From: Galeopsis tetrahit
Lineage: Eukaryota > Streptophyta > Magnoliopsida > Lamiales > Lamiaceae
Assembly: GCA_963675135.1 (NCBI GenBank)
Contig: OY776119.1
Span: 40,919,198 to 40,983,197 of the forward strand
Reading direction: 5' to 3'
DNA: 64,000 bases
The translations under genes and the position numbers were made by a program. The notes beneath the pieces are model-generated. The model was not told where the DNA came from, searched no databases, and saw nothing but the letters and a program-made list of their open reading frames with translations. Shown one piece after another: positions 30,561 through 41,828 of the stretch; within the stretch, counting starts at the first letter, position 1, and each line of letters opens with the position of its first letter.

Positions 30561-30684
30561 AACCCTATTCCACTAAATCAAAGTAAAATCGAACCCTATT
30601 CCACCAAATCAAAGTAAAATCGAACCCTATTTCACCAAATCAAAGTAAAATCGAACCCTATTTCACCAAATCAAAGTAAAATCG
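30561..30684. repeat. 31-base tandem repeat, four copies
   Basis: Four head-to-tail copies of a 31-base unit (AACCCTATTYCACCAAATCA, then AAGTAAAATCG) start at 30561, 30592, 30623 and 30654. They differ at one or two positions. Confidence 0.9.
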
Positions 30685-30774
30685 AACCAAAATTAAACAT
30701 GCAACCCTATTTTAACAAATTGAAACATAAAATTTGTACGAACCTTTTCGAGAGAGTGAAACAATTCTTCTACT

Positions 30775-30950
30775 TGAGAGAGGCGATCGATTATTTTCAA
30801 GAGATAAGGCGAGAAAGAGAGAGAGAGAGAGAGGTGATCGATTATCTTCGAGAGAGAGGCGATTGATTATCTTTGAGAGAGAGAGATCGATTATCTTCGA
30901 GAGAGATAGGTGATCGAGCCTTTTCGAGAGAGTAAGAAATTTGCTACACT
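30775..30950. repeat. GA-rich minisatellite
   Basis: GAGAGA runs alternate with repeated GATCGATTATCTTCGAGAG units, imperfectly spaced. On the minus strand this is a CT-rich tract like that in plant 5' leaders, but no gene follows it. Confidence 0.75.
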
Positions 30951-31330
30951 TGAGATAGGCGGAAGAAATTAGGGTTCACGAATGTTCTTCAAGATGGAAT
31001 AGTAGAACAATGAAATGTGATGGGGGTGGGATTAATTGGATTGGGGCTGGAATTTGGGTTGGGTTAAATGTCCTAGATTGTAAAATTATTTGGGTAGGGT
31101 TGGGTTGGGTTGGGTTAATTAAATGGGCTGGGTTAATTAAATGATTTGGTTTAGGTTTAATATGGTGAGTTAGTGTGTTTAATTGTGTGAAAATGTAATG
31201 GCAAATGGGTAAATAAATGGGTATTATAAGGGTGGAGTTTGTGAAAAACTTTACCATTTATGGAAGTGCAAACAGTTATGGGACGGACTAATAAGGAAAG
31301 AGTGCAAACAGTTGTGGGACGGAGGGAGTA

Positions 31331-31865
31331 CTATGTTTTGGGTGGGGGAGGGATGCAAAAAATCTGTTTGTTTGTTTTTTTTTTTTTTTTATGGGTAGAG
31401 GTGAACTCATCACACAAGGGGAATATAGTTTTTTTGCGTGTTAGTTCAAAATATAAATTGGACCGAAGGTGAATACATAATATGTGGGGTGCATTTATCC
31501 GTGTCCAACCCACAATTCTCATGGTAATGTGCCTATATATTTTTTTTAGGAAGGGTTTACTAGATCATCAAATAAAATTACAAATCATGAACTAAGATCT
31601 TGATCTTCAAACCAATACGGATATCGCCGTCAACTTCAATCGTGAGAAGAGAAAATACAAGTTTTCCTTTGCCTTATCAACAGATGTTCAGGTCTCCAAT
31701 CTTTAAGCGAGACAACCCCACACTAAGGTGTTTCATGTCAAGAATAAAAAACAAAAAAATACGCAAAGTTCCACCATGTACTCGATCTCAAGAACTAGAA
31801 CCCAAGGCTCTCGAGTCTATCTCAAGGAGCCCAATCTCAAAAAAAGAGACCCACAAAAAACTACA
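31331..31865. other. No convincing gene
   Basis: Intergenic sequence. A frame of 152 codons from 31600 is driven by the repeats that follow and has no family resemblance. Confidence 0.45.
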
Positions 31866-31870
31866 ACAAA

Positions 31871-32053
31871 TCTGTAGATCTACAACTCAGATCTACAGAT
31901 TTGAGATCCCAACCATAAAAAAAGACACACAAAGAACTACAAATAGATCTACAGATCTACAACTCAGATCTGTAGATTTACAACTCAGATCTGCAGATCT
32001 ACAACTCATATCTGTAGATCTACAATCCAGATCATGCAGATCTACAACACAGA
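31871..32053. repeat. 21-base minisatellite (GATCTACAACTCAGATCTGYA)
   Basis: About eight imperfect copies of a 21-base unit built on GATCTACAACTCAGATCTG, in one orientation, many with the AGATCT core in addition. The period is a multiple of three, so it produces long open frames on both strands that are not evidence of genes. Confidence 0.8.
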
Positions 32054-32300
32054 TCTAACGAAAAACAAAATACCAGAGAAGATTGGAGAGAAGCGGAAAG
32101 CCAACACAAATCTGAGGCGAAATAACAACAAAAACCGAGCAGCAAAGGAGACATAAACGATGACGACAACGTGAACGACGAATCTGCGACGGACCGACGA
32201 CGGAGATCGGGGGAGAAAGGGAGGAGAAACTCTCCCTTCTCTCTAAAACCCCCTGTATTAATTCCAAGAGCAAAAGAGGGCCACGGTAATACGCACACGT

Positions 32301-32640
32301 CACTACAAAAAACACTTGTTTTCCCGACGGAATCGATTCCGTCGGCCGTACCAACGGAATTCCGTCTGATTTCAACTTCCGTCAGAAATTACCGACGCAT
32401 GTCATTTTCGGCTCAATCGCTGACGGAATATTCCGTCGAGAGTTCAAATTTCAGTTTTTGGCGGATATTTTCATCGGTAACTGGCCCGGTTTAAATTCAC
32501 TGCCTCGTAAACCCCTCAAAATACGCGTACCATAAATATTCACGTATTACCGACGAAAATTTCCGTCGGTAATCAGTTTTTTTTTTATATATAAACTGCC
32601 GAGGGGCGGATTGATTTAGAAGAAAAAAAAATTCACTTTC
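32301..32640 (+). mobile_element. CACTA-type transposon left end with CCGACGGAA subterminal repeats
   Basis: CACTACAAAAAACACTTG at 32301 matches the CACTA terminus class, followed by many copies of CCGTCGG / TTCCGTCGG and their complements between 32322 and 32570 (CGACGGAATCGATTCCGTCGG is itself palindromic). Subterminal repeat density is typical. No transposase frame and no matching right terminus were found. The element is probably decayed or interrupted by the MITE at 32968. Confidence 0.65.
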
Positions 32641-32967
32641 CTCTCGTGAACTCGAAGGCGAAGAGGTTCTGGCGAGTTATTTTATGGGCATTGTGAGCCT
32701 TCCCTCCGACCATCTACTTCAATTTTCTACCATTTGAACGGTACGTTTTATAAATTATTAATTAATTAATTTAAGTTATTGTAATTAATATTATAAATTT
32801 CATTTTAATTAGTAAGTGATAAATTAGTATAAAATTGCATGTAGTTGATGAATATGTATAATTAGTTAATATGTTACGTGGATTATGATATTATTTGTTA
32901 ATTGTAATTAATTGTTCGTGTTATAGTGTAGTTCTTTATTGTTAGTTAGATTGTTATATAGTTTATT
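32641..32967. other. No gene seen
   Basis: AT-rich sequence between the CACTA-type end and the next MITE. Nothing coding. Confidence 0.45.
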
Positions 32968-33164
32968 TAATACAAGAATATTGACTTTTAGTGACAAAAA
33001 TTCTGTCATTATAGCTTATCTAGCTAAAAGTCTATATAGTGACGGTAATTGACCTTTAGTGAGACCTTCTGTCATTAATTCTCAAATTCATGTGACTAAA
33101 GACTTTTAGCTAGAAAAACAATAATGAGAGAATGTTGTCACTAAAAGTCAGTTTACTTGTAGTA
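32968..33164. mobile_element. MITE, about 195 bases
   Basis: Inverted ends: TACAAGAATATTGACTTTTA then GTGACA at 32971, and at the right the reverse complement reads TACAAGTAAACTGACTTTTA then GTGACA (33136-33161). Inside, AAAAGTCTATATAGTGAC and related pieces are partly palindromic. There is no coding capacity. The superfamily is uncertain (ends resemble CACTA-type TACTACAAG). Confidence 0.7.
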
Positions 33165-34477
33165 ATGATTGGTACTTGTTAGTTAGTGTTAAATAATTTA
33201 TATATCTAGTTCGTGCTTGTTGTGGGCACCCACCATTTTTTTTTTACAAATTAATAAGGTGTGAAATTTCAGTTTTACCTTGACTAGAATTAAATAAATT
33301 TCTCATTATAAGTACACCCACACCCTTTTCACGCCGGAATTCTAATAGTCGACCCCACGAGGTACGTAATCCAAAACCAAAATTTTCAAAATAAACAATT
33401 AATGTCAATATTCTACATACCTAATCATGAACAAAAGTTAAAAAAACACCAACATTAAACTTAAACTGCAAACTCACAACATGTCAACAACGTTAAACCA
33501 AAATACACCATTCCTTCAAAAAAAACACCGGAGTTGGTAAAAAAATAAAAAATACAAGAAATTCGAACAAAAATTTCGAAAAAGAACAAACAATTCGAGA
33601 AAAAAGTTTCATAAAAAAGGCAAATAGTTCGAAAAATATATATTTAATTATAGAAGATGTCTAAATATATCTTCAACTCAAAACATGAAATCTATAGAAA
33701 ACTTAACAGGTACTTTTTTTTCCTACAGAAAACTTACCATGTCATCTTTTTTAGTTCAGAAACACAACGAAGGGGGCGACGTCACTTCGAGATGGCAGAC
33801 GGAGAGGGGTAGCATGATGGGGGTGCAAATAGCCAGCTTGGAGGAGCTAGGGAGGTCGCGTCGCGAAGAAGAGAGACGACAGCTGCGTCGCTCGAGAGAA
33901 GGGCGATGGGTCTGTTGGTGTGTTCTGTGCAGCGTGAAAATGAGAGATGAAAGAGGGAGGCTGATAGGAAAATTAGGGTTTAGAGGAAGAAGGGTATTTT
34001 AGATCTTTGACAGGGTGTGTAATGATCTCAGGACGGGTGTAGTGAACGAGTGGGTGTCCTCAACAAAGCCGTGTGTGTATAATGTGTCCTTCCAGGAGAT
34101 TGTTAATGATTGTGGCCGAATTATGCTGAAATCTAGAACAATCATAATGAGCCAAAATGCACACTCTTCCCATCTTACTTGTTTTGTGCATAACTTTTAT
34201 TTTTGAACAACTTTTATTTCTGAACTCCGATTAACTTGATTATTATTTCATTTCAACCCTCTTTTCGACGTCTTTCATGTGATCTACTCATTTGTTTGAT
34301 CCATCCACTTAATGTTTCAGTATTTTCTTCAAAACTTTATTTCCCTATAAATCAAGAAAAAATGGTCGTGTATCAAATATTCGACAATTAAGCCATTTTC
34401 ACACAATTCTTGCAAGCATAAAACGATATTCAAAACATAATCAATTCAAAAATTCGAGCAATCTCACGACAAATCAA
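33165..34477. other. No supported gene
   Basis: Intergenic DNA. A 105-codon frame at 33685-34002 is Arg/Glu-rich and shows no known motif or promoter. It is not called. Confidence 0.45.
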
Positions 34478-34880
34478 CTTCCATAATTTCATGGACCAAC
34501 AAGATTTTAAGTTATTTGAATTATGAACCACTAAAAATATAAGAAATGAAAGACTTTGATCTTAATACCAGCCAGAAATATGGGAAATTGGCTTGAATTT
34601 GATACAGGAAAACGACATTGAATTTCATTAAACTTATTTGAAATGGTTAAGAGCCATGATTTTCTTTATTCTTTTTGCAGCTGTCTATATATGTTGTTGC
34701 AACATCGGTCTCTTCATTCGTTACTTTAGTGGTCATTGTCTAGTTCACCACAAGTGGGCTCGGCTAACCAAGTGGACATTTGAATTGGTAACTAGTTTTT
34801 GAATTTAACAATAGTTGTATAGAAAAGAATTGGTCAACTTTGCATAGCTGTTAATTTAGTTTCTCTACTTGCTAATGTGG
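34478..34880. repeat. Segment duplicated at 55547-55985
   Basis: Long stretches match the region upstream of the S-receptor kinase cluster: CCAACAAGATTTTAAGTTAT, ATATAAGAAATGAAAGACTT, TGTTGTTGCAACATCGGTCT, CTAGTTCACCACAAGT and AGGACATTTGAATTGGTAA. Each side has private small insertions. It is a duplicated block or an unrecognised dispersed repeat. Confidence 0.7.
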
Positions 34881-34982
34881 GCCCGGCTGTTAATTTTACG
34901 TCACTTGAGGTTAAAATATTACTTCCTCTTATTCATACGATATAACGTTTTGACCTTTCATTTTATTTGTAAATTATATATA

Positions 34983-35239
34983 CTCCCTCCATTTATAAAA
35001 TGTAGTTCCATTTGCCTCATATTCTTTGTCCAACAAATGTAGTCCTATACACTTTATGAAAACCATCACCCCTCAACCATCACTTAATTACTCAATTTGC
35101 CATCAACTTTACAAACAATCACTTTATTTACAATGGACCCCACAATATCCTATAATACCCTTACTTTATCTATTTTATCTACATTTTTCATAAAACTTGT
35201 GCCCACCCCCAAGGGACTACATTTGGTGGATGGAGGGAG
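34983..35239. mobile_element. Stowaway MITE
   Basis: Ends CTCCCTCCATTTATAAAATG and, reverse complemented, CTCCCTCCATCCACCAAATG, flanked by TA (34981-34982, 35240-35241). 257 bases, no coding region. Inner homology TGTAGTYCC on both ends. Confidence 0.85.
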
Positions 35240-35332
35240 TATGACGTTTTACACTTTTCAATTCAAATTAATTATATTTTTTCCTAAATTATCCTCAAAT
35301 TAATTAATAGTAATAATTAGATAGTTTAATAT

Positions 35333-36537
35333 TGTTGGTGTATACAATAAAGCAAACTTTTAGTGGGGGGATTTTATGGATGTATATTTGATTTCCTTAT
35401 TATCTGAAATAAATGGTTTTTCACATTATTGCATTCTTTGTGATTACTTGTATGTCTGGTTATCTTACATAGTAGACGATGTGGTGAGTTTGTAGTCACA
35501 CAGAAGATCACATTGTCAGTTCCTTATAAGATATATATAAACAGTATTCACAACTGAGATAATTCTGGACACAACTATTGGTTTAAGTTGTAGTATAAAC
35601 TTGTTAGTGGCTTATCTTGATCATTAGTTTGTACTAGTGCGCTGTGGTGTACTGAATGGATTATAAATAAGACATGTTCTTCTGTTCTGATTGTTATGAA
35701 GAACTGGAGGTCTTGGTGACTTTTATGATTCTTAACCCTAAGTGTGATATTTAGATGTGTGGGGTGCTTATTCACTACTTTGATGTACCATAGGTGAGAA
35801 TCTTGGTAGATTCTTCACGCTCCGTATTTTGGGTAGTGGCATCGCTCGCATGATGTCTACTTATTGGCATTAGGGCTTCGTGTCCTGGACATCCAGGCTG
35901 ATGACGTCCCCTTGAGGAAACTCATAATGGATTGTCGTACTAAACCTTGTAGGTGGATTTAATCCGTATGACAACGAGGTTGAGTGGTACTACTCAAGGA
36001 ATTATAGAGATTAATTATTTAAAGAAGTCAGAAGCTTTAATAATTAATGGACGTGTGATATCTTTAACACGGGGAATTATAAAGTCTAATAGAAGCCCTG
36101 ATTCGGTTCGGGATAGGACGGGAGTGCAACATTAATTCTCTAGTGGAATAAATTAATGTTCTCGAGCCAAATTATATGTTCTAGGCTGAACATAAGAGTA
36201 TTTGTGCCTGTAAGAAGCCCAAACCCTATACCTTCTAATGGATCCCTAGTCTGGCCCATGAAACTTATGGAGATTATAAATAGGAGCCTCAAGTCAGTTT
36301 TGAAACCCTAGCACACATGAAATTGAAAAAATGGCTAGGGTTTCAAGGAGACGAAATTGAGGCACCTTCTCCACGTTTGATAGCACGCCGTCCACCCGGT
36401 GTTCGAGCGAAGTTGGGAGACAGACTAGAAGATCTATAGATTGAATCAACGCCTCGATCTTCAAGGGTAACGAATCTAAACTTTGTTTTAGATGAATGTT
36501 TAGGTTTTAATTTGTTTTATACGTTTGGTACCCAACA
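35333..36537 (+). repeat. LTR-like unit of about 1.2 kb (solo or truncated)
   Basis: Starts TGTTGGTGTATACAATAAAG and ends GGTACCCAACA, a TG...CA unit with matching ends (TGTTGG / CCAACA). It includes a TATA-like ATTATAAATAGG near 36273 in promoter position. No flanking target duplication matches, and no partner LTR is in the window, so it may be a fragment. Confidence 0.5.
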
Positions 36538-36689
36538 ACGAACTTGGCGACAGACCGCCTTCGCCCGCGTGTTCCATCAAAGTATAGTGTAGAATTTTAG
36601 GGCAATTAATTAGGGGTATGTTAAGAAGTGATTAATTTTCTTAATATGAGTGTATAAGTTAAAGTGATATACATTTTCAATATATAGCA

Positions 36690-37410
36690 TGAAGTATGAG
36701 TTTGCAAATCACACACATATAACCCTTTTGCACACTAGGATATTCGATAAATATGCATGGCCTCCCCTTTCGCTAAACTTATCATTCCCCTTGTTATTGT
36801 CTGGTGAATAAGCCAAACATCCAAAAACACGGAATGCTCATACGAAGGTGCATGTCCAAGTAAGTGTTCATGTTGAGTCTTTGACGCGAGAAGGACGCAT
36901 ATTTATGACATAAACAACAGTTAAATCGCAATCACCCCAAAATTGAATAGGTAGTCCTGGTTGAAAATGGGGAGCCCGTGCTATTTTAAGATTGTCTCGG
37001 TGTTTACTTTCAACAACACAATTTTTTGTGGAGTGTCACGTGCACGATGTTTCCAAAATAATTTTCTGCTATTTATAATAGTTCTTCATATATCTAGATT
37101 GGAATTCAGTTCCATATAGTTCTTAAGCGTTTAATTTTCTTATTGAACAAATTTTAAACCATTGAGCAAAACAACGTCAAAAAATAATTCACCTCAATTT
37201 TGGTTTTCATAAAAACATCCAATTAAATTCCCCGACTGATATCATCAACAATAGACAAGAAATAATGTGCACAAGAGATAGACGCAATTTTATAACTACC
37301 CCAAATATCATCGTGATTTAACTCAAAAGAATCTTCAGTTCTTATTGAACTATTTGGGAAAGGCAAACGAGTTTGTTTCTCACTAGAAGCTAGTATAACC
37401 CAAATGTCTA
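36690..37410 (-). pseudogene. Copia integrase remnant
   Basis: On the minus strand broken frames read FELNHDDIWGSYKIASIS then AHYFLSIVDDISRGIWL (37350-37200), the integrase core pattern. Farther on they read RVFGCL-like SVFLDVWLIHQTITRG and CAKGLYVCDLQTH (36830-36690). Stops and frameshifts occur throughout. No other part of this element is clear. Confidence 0.65.
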
Positions 37411-37794
37411 TGCCACATGCATGGTGGAGTCAGATCTAACAGCCATTCCCACCCCTCCATTCTTCATGTGCTGAGAAAAATTTGAATTATGTGATTATTG
37501 TGTTACATATAAATTAAAGACGGAAGAAGGTTAATAAGACTAAATAATATAATAAGTCAAAGTTAGTTGACAGACCTAAGAATTGTAACCGCCACATATG
37601 CATATAAATAGGTTGTAACCTATTACAGTTAGGGTATTGATTCATTGTATAATTTCGGCTTTAAGCCGAGCAGAGTATTTTCTGAGGACTCTTCTTGAGT
37701 ATTATCTTTCTCTTCGTTCTTGATTAGCGTCATCCTATTCTTGTTGCTATCATATTGTAAAATCAATTTAACTATCCAATCACCCCCATTAAAT
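37411..37794. other. Possible solo LTR, no gene
   Basis: A unit from about 37502 (TGTTACATATAAATTAAAGA) to 37750 contains ATGCATATAAATAGG in promoter position and looks LTR-like, but its ends cannot be proven. Confidence 0.3.
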
Positions 37795-38773
37795 TGGAGG
37801 ATACATAAGATTTTTTATTAAGTTTGATGATTCACTTAAATGTAATTTATTTACATATTTCCTACTTAAGGAGACCACTGCCCAGTTCATCTCTTTGTTA
37901 GGTAATTCATTTATAGACTTCAAACCTGACCATCTCATTAAAATAAGTTTTTCACCAATTTGTTTATAAAAATGCAGAAATGACAAAAAACTTATTGTCT
38001 TATCAACCAAACCTGGGCTCCCCACATTTTTTGTGCTAATAATGAATTCTTCTTGAGAGTTCTTCCACACATTTTTCCTTGCCATGAATGTGATGACAAC
38101 TACACTTTGCATCATCTTCTTCTTCACAATGATTACTCTCTTTTCTTGCTCACCTTCTGTGACCTCTCAGACACCGTACGATGATTATTCGTCGACAAAC
38201 CTCTCTAGTTTATGGATGAATAATCCCACTCTTGACAATACTTCATTTGTCCAAATCATTCTTCTAAGAAGAAGTAGTTTCGGCCCAGATTACGCTTGTG
38301 CCTTCTACAACACTGAGGATGGTAAGGATTCTCATCTCTTTGCTATACTCATTCTCCAAACAAAGAACAGAGCTAACGATTCTGCTGCAAGAGTTGTGTG
38401 GTCTGCATACAGGAACATGAATATTTTTGTAACAAACAATGCCAAGTTGGAGCTCACGGGTGGAGGTGATTTAGTCCTCCGAGATGCAGATGGCTCGTTG
38501 GCGTGGTCTACCAACACTTCTGGTTAGGGTGTCCTGGGCCTAAATTTAACAGAAACAGGAAACCTTGTTATGTTTGCTGCAAACTGCTCTGTTGTTTGGC
38601 AGTCTTTTGATCAGCCAACTTACTGCTTGATTCCAGAGCAGATCCTTGTATCTGGTACGAATCTCACATCGAATGCTTATGGAAATTCTACACTTTGTTA
38701 ATGGAGGAACGAGGCATAGTAGCTTATATACAATTGGATTCTCCACAGATATACTACCAGAAAGTTTCCACGT
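37795..38773 (+). pseudogene. SD2-5-like G-type lectin receptor kinase, copy 1: promoter and lectin domain only
   Basis: Coding similarity starts at the ATG at 38084 with a signal peptide (TLCIIFFFTMITLFSC). A bulb-type lectin domain follows: FGPDYACAFYN, ARVVWSAYRNMN, GDLVLRDADGSLAWSTNTSG. An in-frame TAG at 38525 replaces the Lys codon seen in copy 2 (SGKGV). The frame continues GLNLTETGNLVM and VVWQSFDQPT, then breaks within YYQKVS at 38773 where Copia sequence starts. The promoter 37795-38083 matches 41098-41828. The kinase part is missing, so this is a dead, truncated duplicate. SD2-5-type kinases are membrane receptors with lectin outside and Ser/Thr kinase inside; the assignment is by family resemblance. 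Confidence 0.85.
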
Positions 38774-40899
38774 TCTCGGCCACTCATGCTCCATCCTCGC
38801 TTGGTTCCCTTGAGATCAGCTCTTTCATGGAACCATCAGGAGGTCCTCTCCCGCTCCCTTATGGTCTCTGCCCTGACCCACCAGATTCGGCTCTGCCACT
38901 TGTTCGTCCCGCTGAGCACCCTTTAGCTGCTCGCCCAACCGATCAGTTGCCTCCTGCTCAACCAGCTACCCAACTACCAGTTGCTCGCCCGGTTGCCCAA
39001 CCATCAGCTGCTCGGCCCATACTTGCCCCGACTCACCCGATGGTTACTTGGGCTAAATCTATAATATTCAAAACTTGGAACAATACCCACATTGCGACCA
39101 CTGGCCTCCTGTCCGCCCTCTCGGTGTCTGACGAACCTAAGGGTTTCAAATCAGGCCTTAAGTATCCATACTGGTTAATTGTTATGCAATCTGAGCTCGA
39201 TGCCCTGTATGCCAACCACACTTGGGAGTTGGTTCCTTGCCCTCCTTGTACAAACATTGTTGGTTCGAAATGGGTCTTTCGAACCAAATACTTGGCGGAC
39301 GACATTATTGATCGCTACAAAGCTCGTTTGGTCGCCCAGGGTTTCTCTCAAGTACCAGGCCTTAACTTCTCGCACACCTTCAGCCCGGTCGTCAAGTCTG
39401 CTACTGTTCGCATCATCATGTGTCTGGTTGTTCGGAATTAATGGCACATACCTCAGCTGGATGTGAACAATGCCTTTCTCCATGGGCAATTGACGAACAC
39501 TATCTACATGGCTCAACTGCCTGGCTCTGTTGATCCTCGCTTCGCCGACCATGTTTGTCGCCTGAAGAAGGCCCTGTATAGTCTTTGGCAGGCTTCCCTC
39601 ACCTGGTTTGTTCGCTTCAGCAGCTTCCTCAAAACTTTAGGTTTTCTATGAAACCGAGCAGATACTTCCCTCTTCCTCTTCAGGCATGGTAAAGTCACCA
39701 TATATCCCTTACTTTATGTCAATGATATTATTGTAACATGGAGCAACCAATATGTGATTTGGCGTTTCATTCACCGTGTTAACAAAGCATTTTCGATCAA
39801 GGATCTTCGTTGCCTCAGCTACTTCCTCGGCCTCGAGGTCACTCATTCGTGAGATGGTCTCTTCCTCAGCCAAGCGAAGTATGCTCGCGATATCTTATAT
39901 CGGGCTTAGTTTCTCGACTCAAAGCTTGTCTCCACTCCTCTCGTGGCTAGGGAGTCTCTAGTCAGTACAGGTGCCCATTTTGCCGACCACACCCTTGACC
40001 ACTCGCTCATCGACACTTTGTAGTACCTGACGATTACTCATCCTAGTCTTTCGTATGCTGTGAATCATGTTAGTCAATTTATACACTCGCCGACCAATGA
40101 CCACTTCCTCGCGGTCAAAAGAATTCTCAGATATGTTAAGGGTATTATCAACTATGAGTTCTCCTTTGGCAGGAACAGTGACTACTCGCTCGTTGGTTAT
40201 TCTGATGCGGTTTGGGCCCGTTCCACTGAGACCCATCGCTCCACTTATGGTTACTCTATTTTCTTGTGGGGCAATTTAATCTCTTGGAGCGCAAAGAAAC
40301 AACCCACTGTTGCTCGCTCAAGCTGTGAATCTGAGTATAAGGCCCTCGCGAACACAACCCAAGAAATTATTTGGATCACTCACCTTCTTCAGGAGCTTTG
40401 TCAGCTTCCCTCATTGGCTCCAACACTCCTTTGTGACAATAAAAGTGCCTTTTTTGGAGTCAAAATTTAGTTGCTCAGAAATGAGCAAAACACATCAACA
40501 TTGACTGCCACTTTGTTCGCAAATTGGTCGCGTCTGTTCGCCTCATCACCAAGTTCGTTCCATCCAATCTTCAGCTCGCCGACGTCTTCACCAAAAGTCT
40601 TCCTCGCCCTAGTTTCAAATTGTTACGTTTCAAGATCTATGTTCGATTGCATCCACAACATCGCTTGACCGGGGGTAATGGAGATTTTTTTTTTAATGCC
40701 ACGGTATCCGGTCCAAGGACCGACTAATCCGAGGGAAAATAGGGAATAATAATATAGGAATAATATTTTTTATTTTAGTGCATATCTTTTGTATATATCT
40801 TGTTGTATTTACCTTAATTATCTCATTGTAAATACTTATATATAGTGGATAATTCATATCACCTCATTTGTGATCACATACCTATTCTCACAAGTAGTA
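38774..40899 (+). mobile_element. 5'-truncated Copia element inserted in kinase copy 1
   Basis: From the junction at about 38774 the frame shows the Pro/Ala-rich linker, then RT: ALYANHTWELVPCPPCTNIV, GSKWVFRTKYL, RYKARLVAQGFSQ, LDVNNAFLHGQL and VCRLKKALYSLWQ. RNase H pieces follow: VNHVSQFIHSPTNDHFLAVK, SCESEYKALANTTQEIIW and LLCDNKSAF. Stops at 39439, 39649, 40021 and 40468, and other changes, break it. A purine-rich CCGGGGGTAATGGAGA (40669-40684) and an AT-rich LTR end with CATACCTATTCTCACA (40899) close it. Gag and integrase are missing. The proteins are close to those of the element at 42681, so the two belong to one family. Confidence 0.85.
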
Positions 40900-41097
40900 C
40901 TATTGTAACATATTTCATAAAAGTTTTTGTCTTTATAATATAAAAAAACTAGCCATACAACTGTCCCCATGTTCACACCACAGGGTCCGCCACTAAGTGT
41001 GGCGTATTTGGAAGCTGGGGAACGCGGTTATTTTTAGAAGATTCAATCTAGAAAGAGAGGATTCATCGATTTCTAAATTAGCAGTTTTCCAGTTTCA
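40900..41097. other. Short unassigned stretch between Copia LTR and promoter copy 2
   Basis: No gene recognised. It may be a remnant of the kinase copy 1 coding region, but I could not align it. Confidence 0.4.
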
Positions 41098-41828
41098 GGA
41101 GGAGACATAAGATTTTTTAAGCTTTGATGATTCACTTAAATGTTTATTTACATATTTTCCTACTTAAGGAGATCGCTGCCTAGTTCATCTCTTTATTAGG
41201 CAATACGTTTATGGCTGACAATAATATAAGACTTTGTTTGGTAGCTAATATTGATTAGACTAAGATTATGATGATATCTGTTAGCAACAAAGACGATAGG
41301 AGACTAACAAGAACCAAGAATACAGTTTATTAATGAAGGATAGGATCCACGGAATAATTCGCCCCAAGCTGCCAAGCATATAGCTGAAGTACAATTGAAT
41401 TCTAATTTGGAAACTAATCACAAGGACTCTGTTTATATACAACTCATTACTCAGGCCCATAACGGTGATGGCCTATGAATGAACTAAAGGCCCAATCATC
41501 TATTTCCTCTAAGCTGCCTTTTATACGTAACAATATATTTGCTAAGGGGTTGAGATGAAGTTTATCTACACTTACTTTTAACTACTCCCTCGTCTGTCCA
41601 CTTTTGCCATTTTGTTCCGTTAGTGTATAAACTTCTCATACCCTTTTTGTGGTAAATATATTTTAATTTTTTATTTTTTACACTTCACTTTATATTTAAA
41701 GTTTATCTCCATTCCAAAAAGTAACGAGAAACTTATAGGCGAACGGAACGGAGAGAGTATCATACAAGTCTTGTTGATTCATTATAAAGTATGCACTGAG
41801 AGTTGTTCCACACATTTTTGCTTCAACA
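41098..41828 (+). promoter_or_regulatory. Promoter region of SD2-5-like copy 2
   Basis: Starts with GACATAAGATTTTTTAAGCT and TTGATGATTCACTTAAATGT, matching 37798-37900, so the promoter was duplicated with the gene. It has grown by insertions, including the Stowaway MITE at 41586-41757, just before the ATG region. Confidence 0.6.
41586..41757. mobile_element. Stowaway MITE in the promoter of copy 2
   Basis: Ends CTCCCTCGTCTGTCCACTTT and, reverse complemented, CTCTCTCCGTTCCGTTCGCC, bordered by TA (41584-41585, 41758-41759). 172 bases. It lies about 70 bases before the ATG at 41829. Confidence 0.75.

Larger units (their letters stand above)
27664..31328. mobile_element. Large Tc1/mariner-like (Stowaway-type ends) element, interior decayed
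   Basis: Outer ends are CTCCCTCTGTCCCAGG (27664 on) and, reverse complemented, CTCCCTCCGTCCCACA (ending 31328), each bordered by TA (27662-27663, 31329-31330). These are Stowaway/mariner termini, but at 3.7 kb the unit is far longer than a MITE. I found no transposase frame. A second CGGAC...GGGACGG motif near 31280 could be an inner end. A nested 2.07 kb element occupies 27998-30066. The two ends might belong to separate decayed elements, hence moderate confidence. Confidence 0.55.

Noticed and set aside
31600..32058. 152-codon frame
   Set aside because: Its second half is only the translated 21-base repeat and the first half resembles nothing.
33685..34002. 105-codon Arg/Glu-rich frame
   Set aside because: No family motif, no promoter signal, and it is surrounded by decayed intergenic DNA.
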